In this document: positions 1 to 5,764 of the stretch, in pieces
Layout: every line of letters begins with the position of its first letter
How positions within the stretch are numbered: the stretch's first letter is position 1
From: CAZEFK01 sp964511405
GTDB taxonomy: Bacteria > Pseudomonadota > Alphaproteobacteria > Elsterales > Elsteraceae
Length of the DNA: 8,252 nt
Assembly (NCBI GenBank): GCA_964511405.1
Contig: CAZEFK010000271.1
Coordinates: forward strand, 1-8,252
Direction: 5' to 3'
Program-made: the position numbers and the translations under genes
Notes under the pieces: model-generated
Told to the model about the DNA's origin: nothing
What the model saw: only the letters and a program-made list of their open reading frames with translations
Databases searched by the model: none

Positions 1-577
1 GGGTTTCTCCTGCGCACAGAAGCTGGACAAGCTGGGCATGCGCGGCTCCAACACGGCCGAGCTGGTGTTCCAGGACTGCGAGGTGCCCGAGGAGAACGTG
101 CTGGGCACGGTCGGGCGCGGCGTCAATGTGCTGATGAGCGGGCTCGACTATGAGCGCACGGTGCTGGCCGCCGGACCGCTCGGCATCATGCAGGCTGCCC
201 TCGACGTGGTGGTGCCGTACCTGCACGAGCGCCGCCAGTTCGGACGGCCGATCGGCGAGTTCCAGCTGATGCAGGGCAAGCTCGCCGACATGTATGTCAC
301 GCTCAACGCGGCGCGCGCCTATGTCTATGCCGTCGCCAAGGCGTGCGACCGTGGCCAGGTCACGCGCAAGGATGCCGCCGGCTGCATCCTCTACGCCGCC
401 GAGCGCGCGACCTGGATGGCGCTTGAAGCGATCCAGTGCCTAGGCGGAAATGGCTATATCAATGATTATCCCACCGGTCGCCTGCTCAGAGATGCTAAAC
501 TTTATGAGATAGGTGCCGGAACGTCCGAGATCCGGCGCTGGCTGATCGGCCGCGAGTTGTTCGAAGAAACAACGTGA
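1..577 (+). CDS. ivd: Isovaleryl-CoA dehydrogenase, C-terminal part (gene cut by the left window edge)
   Basis: FAD-dependent acyl-CoA dehydrogenase that oxidises isovaleryl-CoA to 3-methylcrotonyl-CoA in leucine catabolism, passing electrons to ETF. The reading frame is open from base 2, so only about 191 C-terminal residues are present and the start lies outside the window. What is visible is the end of the middle beta domain (KLGMRGSNTAELVF) and the whole C-terminal helical domain. The stretch SGLDYERTVLAAGPLG is characteristic of isovaleryl-CoA dehydrogenases, and its Glu (codon 152-154) matches the family's catalytic base, which in this subfamily sits on this helix and not near the C-terminus. 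GGNGYINDYP and the closing signature EIGAGTSEIRR are also present. The stop TGA (575-577) overlaps an in-frame GTG of the next gene. The methylcrotonyl-CoA carboxylase gene about 6.5 kb downstream supports the leucine assignment. Another short branched-chain acyl-CoA dehydrogenase is possible but less likely. Confidence 0.92.
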   Translation, partial: GFSCAQKLDKLGMRGSNTAELVFQDCEVPEENVLGTVGRGVNVLMSGLDYERTVLAAGPLGIMQAALDVVVPYLHERRQFGRPIGEFQLMQGKLADMYVTLNAARAYVYAVAKACDRGQVTRKDAAGCILYAAERATWMALEAIQCLGGNGYINDYPTGRLLRDAKLYEIGAGTSEIRRWLIGRELFEETT

Positions 578-597
578 CGGCGGGGAGGGGGGAAGGA

Positions 598-1095
598 ATG
601 GCTGATTACGACTATTCGGCCCTCAAGGTGCTGATCGCCGACGACAGCCCCCTGATGCGCCAGGTGCTGCGCGGCATGCTGGAGATGATCGGGGTGCGCC
701 GGTTCGCGGCGGCCAGCGATGCCGACAGCGCGCTCGACCAGATCCAGCGCTTCAACCCCGACCTGATCATCACCGATTGGAACATGCCGCCGACCGACGG
801 GCTGGGCATGGTCCGCAAGCTTCGGACCGACCCGTCGACGCCCAATCCGTTCGTGCCGGTCATCATGGTCACCGGCTATACCGAGGAACATCGGGTCCTC
901 GAAGCCCGCGACGGCGGGATCACCGAGTTCCTGGCCAAGCCGGTGACGGCGGCGGCCCTGTACGAGCGGCTGCGGGCGGTGGTCGAGGACCATCGGAACT
1001 GGGTGCGCTGCTCCGGCTTCATCGGGCCCGACCGGCGCCGCGGCCGGCGCGAGGCATTCCGCGGGCCCGAGCGCCGCGCCAGCGCGGCGGCGTGA
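598..1095 (+). CDS. Single-domain CheY-like response regulator with basic GPDRR/GPERR tail
   Basis: Receiver-domain protein of 165 residues without a DNA-binding or enzymatic output domain. It probably works by protein-protein contact or as a phosphorelay intermediate in the cytoplasm. The receiver spans about residues 8-130. The acidic pair is D15/D16, the phosphoacceptor D60 lies in IITDWNMPPTDG, the switch Thr is T92 in MVTGY, and the conserved Lys is K114 in LAKPV, so every key residue is intact. The Arg-rich tail carries GPDRRR and GPERR, a tail seen on many alphaproteobacterial CheY-like proteins. I chose ATG 598 because GGAGG at 584-588 lies 9 nt upstream. A GTG at 574 overlapping the ivd stop would add eight residues and has no better support. 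It follows ivd with only 20 nt between, and its stop overlaps a GTG of the Hpt gene, so the two signalling genes are probably co-translated. Confidence 0.88.
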   Translation: MADYDYSALKVLIADDSPLMRQVLRGMLEMIGVRRFAAASDADSALDQIQRFNPDLIITDWNMPPTDGLGMVRKLRTDPSTPNPFVPVIMVTGYTEEHRVLEARDGGITEFLAKPVTAAALYERLRAVVEDHRNWVRCSGFIGPDRRRGRREAFRGPERRASAAA

Positions 1096-1100
1096 CGGCG

Positions 1101-1583
1101 ATGCCGGCCCCGACATCCAGCCGGCGCGGCGAGGTTTTCCGCCCGCCCCGGCACATCCGCGAGAAGGTCTCGACGACCGGTGGCGTGCCGCTGAAGGAGG
1201 CCGTCGGCAAGGCCACGGCCGTGCTGAAGCAGCTGGAAGGCGGCTTCGCGACGGAGAGCGACGAGTCGGTGGCCCGACTGCAGGCCGCCTTTGCCGCGGC
1301 GCGGGCGGGCGGCGGCGACGCGGAGCGCCGCGCGCTCTATGACGACAGCCACGCCATCCGCGGCAGCGCCGCGACCTTCGGCTATCCGCTGGCGACCCGC
1401 GTGGCCGACGCGCTGTGCAAGTTCATCGACGGCCGCCCACGCCTGACCGACGCCGAACTGGCGGTCATCGAGGTCCATATCCAGGCGATCCGCACCGTGT
1501 TCGCGCATCGCCTGACCGGCGACGGGGGCACGCCCGGCCGCGCGCTGCTGCCGATGCTAGAGGCGCTGCGCAACAAGGCCTGA
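1101..1583 (+). CDS. Hpt (histidine phosphotransfer) domain protein
   Basis: Small, predominantly helical protein of 160 residues that I read as a histidine phosphotransfer protein. The core motif is SHAIRGSAATFGYPLATRVADALC (split here as SHAIRGSAATFG then YPLATRVADALC), which fits the Hpt pattern H-x-(I/L)-(K/R)-G-(S/A)-A-x-x-x-G. The phospho-accepting His would be H84 (codon 1350-1352). Residues about 30-70 and 110-155 would form the flanking helices of the four-helix bundle, and the first 27 residues look disordered and basic. It lies immediately after the CheY-like regulator, 5 nt past its stop, so the two are plausible phosphorelay partners; no histidine kinase is in the window. An alternative GTG at 1092 overlaps the regulator's stop. 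Neither start has a clear Shine-Dalgarno sequence, so translational coupling is likely. The gene ends 4 nt before a convergent minus-strand gene. Confidence 0.75.
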   Translation: MPAPTSSRRGEVFRPPRHIREKVSTTGGVPLKEAVGKATAVLKQLEGGFATESDESVARLQAAFAAARAGGGDAERRALYDDSHAIRGSAATFGYPLATRVADALCKFIDGRPRLTDAELAVIEVHIQAIRTVFAHRLTGDGGTPGRALLPMLEALRNKA

Positions 1584-1587
1584 CCGA

Positions 1588-1806
1588 TCAGCGTGCGGCT
1601 GTCTCCTCGGCGCAGCGCGGCTGGCTGAGATAGAAGGGCGCCTGGCTCGAGAGCTCGTAGCGTTCGGTGCGATTGATGCAGATGGCGGTGCTCGCGTTGA
1701 CCACGACGGTCAGCGCGCGGCGCGACAGGCCTTGGTAGGTCACCGCCGCGGCGGCGCCGGCAGCGATCAGCACGGTAGCCATGAGCATCACGGTGGTCCG
1801 GGGCAT
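1588..1806 (-). CDS. Small membrane-anchored or exported protein, function unknown
   Basis: A 72-residue protein that I do not recognise. Residues about 5-26 (VMLMATVLIAAGAAAAVTYQ) form one hydrophobic segment that could be a signal-anchor or an uncleaved signal peptide. The remaining ~45 residues are polar, with two cysteines (in AICINRTERY and SQPRCAEE) that could pair in the periplasm. The ATG at 1806 is supported by GAAGGG at 1814-1819 on the minus strand, 7 nt upstream, a good ribosome binding site, which argues that this is a real gene. It is the second of two leftward genes, 79 nt after the DUF2937-like gene, and is convergent with the Hpt gene with a 4-nt gap. A role in the cell envelope is inference only. 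Confidence 0.6.
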   Translation of the reverse strand: MPRTTVMLMATVLIAAGAAAAVTYQGLSRRALTVVVNASTAICINRTERYELSSQAPFYLSQPRCAEETAAR

Positions 1807-1885
1807 CGCCCAACCCTTCGCCTAAGGCCCCCGTCAGCTACGACGAGTCGGAAAGGTTCTTCATTCCCAAAACACGCGATCTAGG

Positions 1886-2395
1886 TCAGCGCTCATAAGG
1901 GCGGTGGCGCTGCCGGGGCCGCGCCAGGTCCAGCACGGCCCAGACCAGGCGATGCAGCAGCCAGCCCAACACCAGCCCGACGACGGCGAACTCGGGATCC
2001 AGCAGCAGCGTCAACTGGAACTGCCGCCAGGCGCCGGCCAGCAGGTCCGGGTCGTAGCGGCCGGCCAGGACCACGGGCTTCATGAGATGGCTGGCCGCCG
2101 CGAGGGCCTGGGCCTCGGCGCCGAGTTCGGCGACCCGGCGGGCCACGCCGGCCACGGTGTCGCCGGTGCGGGCCACGGCGGGATCCGAGCTCTGGGTCAG
2201 GTGCCGGAGATAGTCGTTGAAGCTGAGGCCGGCCGCGGCGGCGTTGCCCTCGAACTGCCCGAGCTGGCGCTGCGCCTCCTGCAGGGCGCCGCCCAGCCGC
2301 TGCTCATATTGCTGCACGAAGGCCGGGACCTGGCTGGCGGCAACCGCGACCACCAGCGCGACCAGCATCGCCATCGCCTCGCGCAGCGCCGTCAT
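1886..2395 (-). CDS. DUF2937-family membrane protein
   Basis: A 169-residue protein resembling the uncharacterised DUF2937 family. It has an N-terminal hydrophobic segment (about residues 8-22, MLVALVVAVAASQVP) followed by the family-like stretch FVQQYEQRLGGAL. A long, probably coiled helical region rich in Ala, Gln and Glu (about 25-125) with AAAAGLSFNDYL in it comes next. A C-terminal transmembrane segment (about 137-160, AVVGLVLGWLLHRLVWAVL) precedes a basic tail. The arrangement suggests two membrane helices with a soluble domain between. I chose ATG 2395 because GGAG at 2403-2406 lies 7 nt upstream. A longer frame to 2479 adds 28 residues of non-conserved sequence that would run through the probable promoter region. 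The gene is divergent from the thiolase gene and upstream of the small membrane-protein gene on the same strand. The molecular function of the family is unknown to me. Confidence 0.72.
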   Translation of the reverse strand: MTALREAMAMLVALVVAVAASQVPAFVQQYEQRLGGALQEAQRQLGQFEGNAAAAGLSFNDYLRHLTQSSDPAVARTGDTVAGVARRVAELGAEAQALAAASHLMKPVVLAGRYDPDLLAGAWRQFQLTLLLDPEFAVVGLVLGWLLHRLVWAVLDLARPRQRHRPYER

Positions 2396-2434
2396 GCCGA
2401 TGCTCCGGGTTTGCCTTATGGTGCGGCCGCAGGC

Positions 2435-2462
2435 AGGGTACACCGGGATCGGCGGGCGTGAA
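2435..2462 (-). promoter_or_regulatory. Possible promoter for the DUF2937-like gene
   Basis: Within the 110-bp divergent gap, the minus strand carries TTCACG (2462-2457) and TACCCT (2440-2435) separated by 16 nt. This is a modest sigma70-like match (four of six and three of six) that would give a short 5' leader before the ATG at 2395. In sequence this GC-rich, such partial matches arise by chance, so it is only a candidate. I could not identify a convincing promoter for the thiolase gene on the other strand. Confidence 0.3.
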
Positions 2463-2505
2463 GCCGATTTGGCGGACAATTCTGCACAAACGCGAGGGGC
2501 GGACG

Positions 2506-3705
2506 ATGGTCATGCTCGGGATGGATCCGGTCGTCATCGTCGGCGCGGCGCGCACGCCCATGGGCGGGTTCCAGGGCGAGCTCAAGGACGTCGCGGCACC
2601 GGCCCTGGGCGGCGTCGCCATCCAGGCCGCTCTCGCCCGCGCCGGCGTCGCCCCGGCTTCGGTCGAGGAAGTGCTGATGGGCTGCGTGCTGCCGGCCGGC
2701 CTCGGCCAGGCACCCGCGCGCCAGGCCGCCTTTGCCGGCGGCATTCCCGATGCCGTCGGCGCCACCACGGTCAACAAGATGTGCGGGTCGGGCATGAAGG
2801 CCGTCATGCTCGGCACCGACCTGCTCGCGGCCGGGAGCGCCCGGGTGGTGGTGGCCGGCGGCATGGAGAGCATGACCAATGCGCCCTATCTCCTGGACCG
2901 GGCGCGCGGGGGCTATCGCATGGGCCACGGCCGGGTGGTCGACCACATGTTCCTGGACGGCCTGGAGGACGCCTACGACAAGGGGCGCCTGATGGGCACC
3001 TTCGCCGAGGACACCGCCCAGGCCTATCAGTTCACCCGCGAGGCCCAGGATGCGTTCGCGCTGGAAAGCCTGGCGCGGGCCCGGCGGGCCGGCGAGGACG
3101 GCACCTTTGCCGCCGAGATCGCGCCGGTGACCGTGCGCGGGCGCGGCGCCGCCGCGACGATTGCCGTCGACGAGCAGCCGCGCACCGCCCGGCCCGAGAA
3201 GATCCCGACCTTGAAGCCGGCGTTCCGGGACGGCGGGACGGTCACCGCCGCCAATTCCAGCTCGATCTCGGACGGAGCCGCCGCGCTGGTGCTGATGCGC
3301 CGGTCCGAGGCCGAGGCGCGCGGCCTGATGCCGCTGGCGGCGATCCTGGGCCATGCCGGCCATGCCCAGGCGCCGGCCTGGTTCACCACGGCGCCGGTGG
3401 GGGCCATCCGCAAGCTGCTGGACAAGCTGGGCTGGACCGCCGGGCAGGTCGACCTGTTCGAGGTCAACGAGGCGTTCGCAGTCGTCACCATGGCGGCCAT
3501 GCGCGACCTGGACCTGCCGGCCGACAAGGTCAATGTCCATGGCGGCGCCTGCGCCCTCGGCCACCCGATCGGCGCCTCGGGCGCCCGCATCCTGGTGACC
3601 CTGCTGGCGGCGCTGACCAAGTACGATCTCAAGCGCGGCGTCGCCAGCCTGTGCATCGGCGGCGGCGAGGCCACGGCCGTCGCCATCGAGCGCCTGGCCG
3701 CCTGA
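2506..3705 (+). CDS. Acetyl-CoA C-acyltransferase (thiolase)
   Basis: Cytosolic thiolase of 399 residues, the usual length, catalysing acetyl transfer or thiolytic cleavage between acetyl-CoA units and a 3-ketoacyl-CoA such as acetoacetyl-CoA. All catalytic residues are visible. The nucleophilic Cys is C93 in VNKMCGSGMKA, the active-site His is H353 in GGACALGHPIGASG, and the second catalytic Cys is C383 in SLCIGGGEATA. GGMESMTNAPYLL and NEAFAV are further thiolase signatures. The ATG at 2506 has GAGG at 2494-2497, 8 nt upstream; a frame extension to 2458 and internal ATGs at 2512 and 2521 are less well supported. The HGGACALGHP form is frequent in acetyl-CoA acetyltransferases of amino acid and short-chain fatty acid degradation. 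That fits the neighbouring leucine pathway genes, but substrate length cannot be read from sequence alone. It is followed after 14 nt by a short-chain dehydrogenase gene, so the pair is a probable operon. Confidence 0.92.
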   Translation: MVMLGMDPVVIVGAARTPMGGFQGELKDVAAPALGGVAIQAALARAGVAPASVEEVLMGCVLPAGLGQAPARQAAFAGGIPDAVGATTVNKMCGSGMKAVMLGTDLLAAGSARVVVAGGMESMTNAPYLLDRARGGYRMGHGRVVDHMFLDGLEDAYDKGRLMGTFAEDTAQAYQFTREAQDAFALESLARARRAGEDGTFAAEIAPVTVRGRGAAATIAVDEQPRTARPEKIPTLKPAFRDGGTVTAANSSSISDGAAALVLMRRSEAEARGLMPLAAILGHAGHAQAPAWFTTAPVGAIRKLLDKLGWTAGQVDLFEVNEAFAVVTMAAMRDLDLPADKVNVHGGACALGHPIGASGARILVTLLAALTKYDLKRGVASLCIGGGEATAVAIERLAA

Positions 3706-3719
3706 CCTCGGAGGACCCC

Positions 3720-4397
3720 ATGCCGACCATTCTCGTGACCGGCGCCAATCGCGGCCTGGGCCTGGAGTTCGTGCGCCAGTATGCGGCGACCGATGCCCGC
3801 ATCATCGCCACCTGCCGCAAGCCGGGCGAAGCCGGGGCGCTGGCCGAACTCGCCGCGGCCGGCCGCGGCCGGATCTCGGTCGCCCGGCTCGACGTCGACA
3901 GCGATGCCGATATGGCGGCGCTGGCCGCCGACGTGCCGCCGATCGACATCCTGGTCTGCAACGCCGGGGTCAACACGCCCTCGACCGCGATCGCCACCGT
4001 GCCTCGGGACGAATTCGACCGGGTGATGCGGACCAACGTCATGGGCCCGATCCGGCTGGCCGGCGCGCTGCTGGACAAGGTCCGGGAGTCCGAGCGCAAG
4101 GTCATCGGCTTCCTGTCGAGCCGGATGGGGTCGATGACCGAGAGCCGCGGCGGCTCTTATCTGTACCGGGCGAGCAAGGCGGCGCTGAACTCCGTGGTGC
4201 GCAATCTCAGCATCGACACGCCCGAGGTGACGATGGTGGCCCTCCATCCGGGCTGGGTGCGCACCGACATGGGCGGGCCGAGCGCCGACATCGACGCCGC
4301 CACCAGCGTCGCGGGAATGATCCGGGTGCTCGACCGGCTCACCCCCGCCGACACCGGGCGGTTCCTCAACTACACCGGCGACCCGATCGCCTGGTAG
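3720..4397 (+). CDS. Short-chain dehydrogenase/reductase (C-factor/sniffer-like)
   Basis: NAD(P)-dependent Rossmann-fold oxidoreductase of 225 residues. The cofactor-binding glycine motif TGANRGLG is at residues 7-14. An Asp in ARLDVDS follows the third strand region, and the structural NAG is in DILVCNAGVN. The catalytic Ser lies in FLSSRMGS (S133/S134), and the YxxxK pair is Y149/K153 in YRASKAALN. HPGWVRTDMGG is typical of the SDR group that includes myxobacterial C-factor and carbonyl-reductase-like proteins. Arg in TGANRG and in TCRKPG could favour NADPH, but this is inference. The ATG at 3720 has GGAGG at 3710-3714, 5 nt upstream. It is downstream of the thiolase in the same direction with a 14-nt gap, suggesting co-expression; the physiological substrate is unknown. 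Its stop lies 3 nt from the stop of the convergent thrS-like gene, with no clear terminator between. Confidence 0.88.
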   Translation: MPTILVTGANRGLGLEFVRQYAATDARIIATCRKPGEAGALAELAAAGRGRISVARLDVDSDADMAALAADVPPIDILVCNAGVNTPSTAIATVPRDEFDRVMRTNVMGPIRLAGALLDKVRESERKVIGFLSSRMGSMTESRGGSYLYRASKAALNSVVRNLSIDTPEVTMVALHPGWVRTDMGGPSADIDAATSVAGMIRVLDRLTPADTGRFLNYTGDPIAW

Positions 4398-4400
4398 CCG

Positions 4401-5588
4401 TCACCGGACCGCGTCGGCTTTCAGCCGCGCGATCGCGTCGTCGAGCGGCAGCACCTCGGGCCGGCCGTGGCGGACCCGCACCGACACGGTGCCGTCGCGC
4501 TGCTCGCGCGCCCCGACCGCCATCAGGATCGGGATGCCGGCGGTGCGGCTGTCGACGATGCGGCGCGCCAGGGTCTCGGCCCGGTCGTCCAGGACGGCGC
4601 GGATCTCCTCGACCTCCAGCCGCCGTGCCACGGCGCGGGCATACTCGGCCTGGGTCGCGCCGATCGGCGCGACCGTGACCTGGTCGGGCGCCAGCCACAA
4701 CGGCAGCTCGCCGCGATGATGCTCCAGCAGCACCGCGATGAAGCGCTCGATGCTGCCCAGCACGGCCTGGTGCAGGATCACCGGTCGCCGGCGCACGTCG
4801 CCCTGGTCGACATAGCTGGCGTCGAGCCGCTCTGGCAGCACGAAATCGAGCTGGATGGTGCCGCATTGCCAGCTCCGGCCCTGGACGTCGTCCAGGTGGA
4901 ACTCGAGCTTGGGGCCGTAGAACGCGCCTTCGCCCGGCGCCTCGACGAAGTCCAGGCCGGTCGCCCGCGCCGCCGCGGCGAGATCGGCCTCGGCCCGGTC
5001 CCACTGCGCGTCGCCGCCGGCCCGCAGCGCCGGGCGGGTGGCCAGGCGCACGGCGATCCGTTCGAACCCGAAGGCGCGGTAGATGGCGCCCAGCATGCCG
5101 GCGAACCGCGCGACCTCGTCCGCCACCTGCGCCTCGGTGCAGAAGATGTGGGCGTCGTCCTGGACGAAGGCGCGGGTGCGCATCAGGCCGTGGAGCGCGC
5201 CCGACGGCTCGTTGCGGTGGCAGGCCCCGAACTCGGCCAGGCGCAGCGGCAGCTCGCGCGCCGAGCGCAGCCGCTTGTTGAAGATCTGGATGTGGCACGG
5301 GCAGCTCATCGGCTTGATCGCCAGCGGCTGGCCAGGCTCGCCCAGGCTGTACATGGCGGCCTGGAACTTCTCCCAATGGCCGCTGCGCTCCCACAGGCCG
5401 CGGGCCAGGATCTGCGGCGTCCGCACCTCCTGGAAGCCGGCCCGGCGCATGCTGCGGCGGATATAGTCCTCGATCAGCCGGTAGAGCGTGAAGCCGCGCG
5501 GGTGCCAGAACACCATGCCGGCGGCCTCTTCCTGCTGATGGAAGAGCTCCATGCGGGAGCCGAGAACGCGATGATCGACGGGGTCCAT
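4401..5588 (-). CDS. thrS: Threonyl-tRNA synthetase lacking the N-terminal TGS and editing domains
   Basis: Class II aminoacyl-tRNA synthetase that charges tRNA-Thr with threonine. It has 395 residues against about 640 in a standard bacterial ThrRS. It begins exactly at the catalytic domain (DHRVLGSRMELFHQQEEAAGM in two parts: DHRVLGSRMELFH, QQEEAAGM), so the TGS and Ser-editing domains are absent. The catalytic core (about 1-300) has motif 1 (VRTPQI), motif 2 (FGACHRNEPSG, R125) and motif 3 (GSIERF, R282). The Zn ligands that recognise threonine are C96, H147 and H273. The anticodon-binding domain is about 302-395. The ATG at 5588 has GGAG 7 nt upstream (5599-5596), so it is an intact short gene and not a broken long one. 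It lacks the cis-editing domain, like yeast mitochondrial Mst1, so Ser mischarging might need another enzyme to clear. A Thr-codon leader and hairpins precede it, implying induction when Thr-tRNA is scarce. It is probably a second copy beside a full-length thrS elsewhere; that is inference. Confidence 0.9.
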   Translation of the reverse strand: MDPVDHRVLGSRMELFHQQEEAAGMVFWHPRGFTLYRLIEDYIRRSMRRAGFQEVRTPQILARGLWERSGHWEKFQAAMYSLGEPGQPLAIKPMSCPCHIQIFNKRLRSARELPLRLAEFGACHRNEPSGALHGLMRTRAFVQDDAHIFCTEAQVADEVARFAGMLGAIYRAFGFERIAVRLATRPALRAGGDAQWDRAEADLAAAARATGLDFVEAPGEGAFYGPKLEFHLDDVQGRSWQCGTIQLDFVLPERLDASYVDQGDVRRRPVILHQAVLGSIERFIAVLLEHHRGELPLWLAPDQVTVAPIGATQAEYARAVARRLEVEEIRAVLDDRAETLARRIVDSRTAGIPILMAVGAREQRDGTVSVRVRHGRPEVLPLDDAIARLKADAVR

Positions 5589-5595
5589 GGGTGAT

Positions 5596-5599
5596 CTCC
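5596..5599 (-). promoter_or_regulatory. Ribosome binding site of the short thrS gene
   Basis: The minus strand reads GGAG 7 nt before the ATG at 5588. This fixes the start at the beginning of the catalytic domain and shows that the gene is built to be translated without the N-terminal editing region. Confidence 0.75.
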
Positions 5600-5639
5600 G
5601 TTGGCCGCTCGGGATGGGCGCGACGGGGATCGACCAGCG

Positions 5640-5668
5640 CAGGCCCCGTCCGTTGCCGGCGGGGCCTG
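5640..5668 (-). terminator. Strong GC hairpin, candidate attenuator terminator
   Basis: Transcribed leftward, CAGGCCCCG (5668-5660) pairs perfectly with CGGGGCCTG (5648-5640). An inner CCG/CGG helix closes on a GCAA tetraloop with one bulged A. The hairpin lies 11 nt after the leader peptide stop and about 50 nt before thrS. It is very stable, but the downstream bases GCGCTGGTCG lack a U-run. It may therefore be a weak or atypical intrinsic terminator, or act by pausing or by exposing RNA to Rho. Its 5' arm can alternatively pair with 5709-5702. Confidence 0.55.
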
Positions 5669-5717
5669 GGTTCTGCTGCTCAGCGCATGCGTAAACCCGG
5701 CGGCCCGCCGTTGCGGG
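5640..5717 (-). promoter_or_regulatory. Attenuator-like leader RNA with alternative pairings
   Basis: Four segments can be traced on the minus-strand RNA. Segment 1, CCCGC (5717-5713), overlaps the end of the Thr codon run and pairs with GCGGG (5708-5704) around an AACG loop. Segment 2, GGCGGGCC (5709-5702), can instead pair with segment 3, GGCCCCGCC (5666-5658), as eight base pairs with one bulge. Segment 3 is also the 5' arm of the 5668-5640 hairpin with segment 4. A ribosome stalled on uncharged Thr codons would cover segment 1, free segment 2 to capture segment 3, and block the 3:4 hairpin. With ample Thr-tRNA, 1:2 and 3:4 would form. A further GACGGGG (5650-5644) with CCCCGTC (5628-5622) pairing could hold segment 4 in the read-through state. 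The pairings are seen directly; the regulatory reading is inference from amino acid operon attenuators. Confidence 0.7.
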
Positions 5718-5757
5718 TCGTCGTGGTCGTGGTGGTGCGGGCAGCGTGTCTGCGCAT
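5680..5757 (-). CDS. Threonine-rich leader peptide upstream of short thrS
   Basis: A 25-codon ORF reading MRRHAAR, then seven consecutive Thr, then RNGGPPGLRMR and a TGA stop. The Thr codons in order are ACC ACC ACG ACC ACG ACG ACC, so both the GGU- and CGU-anticodon tRNAs would be sensed. Seven Thr in a row directly before a threonyl-tRNA synthetase gene is what is expected of a ribosome-mediated attenuator, as in the thr, his, leu and trp operons. There is no Shine-Dalgarno sequence. The promoter upstream places the transcript start at or next to the ATG, so translation may be leaderless, as reported for trpL of Sinorhizobium. Reinitiation after the preceding gene, whose stop is 10 nt upstream, is the alternative. 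The frame stays open further upstream, but only within the coding region of that preceding gene. The peptide itself probably has no function in its own right. Confidence 0.82.
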   Translation of the reverse strand: MRRHAARTTTTTTTRNGGPPGLRMR

Positions 5758-5764
5758 GGGCGGG

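Noticed and set aside
1904..2461. Plus-strand frame of 185 codons opposite the DUF2937-like gene
   Set aside because: The composition (Gln, Gly, His, Arg) is typical of an antisense frame, and the opposite strand has membrane segments, a good ribosome binding site and family similarity.
2416..3564. Long minus-strand open frame opposite the thiolase
   Set aside because: The thiolase reading has every catalytic motif. The antisense product is low-complexity Gly/Ala/Arg/His sequence with no recognisable domain.
4398..4403. Terminator between the convergent dehydrogenase and thrS genes
   Set aside because: The stops are only 3 nt apart, and no stable hairpin with a T-run is visible on either strand.
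4467..5594. Long plus-strand open frame of 375 codons opposite thrS
   Set aside because: It is rich in His, Arg, Gln and Ala with no domain, mirrors the codon bias of the ThrRS gene on the other strand, and lacks a supported start. It is a GC-rich shadow.
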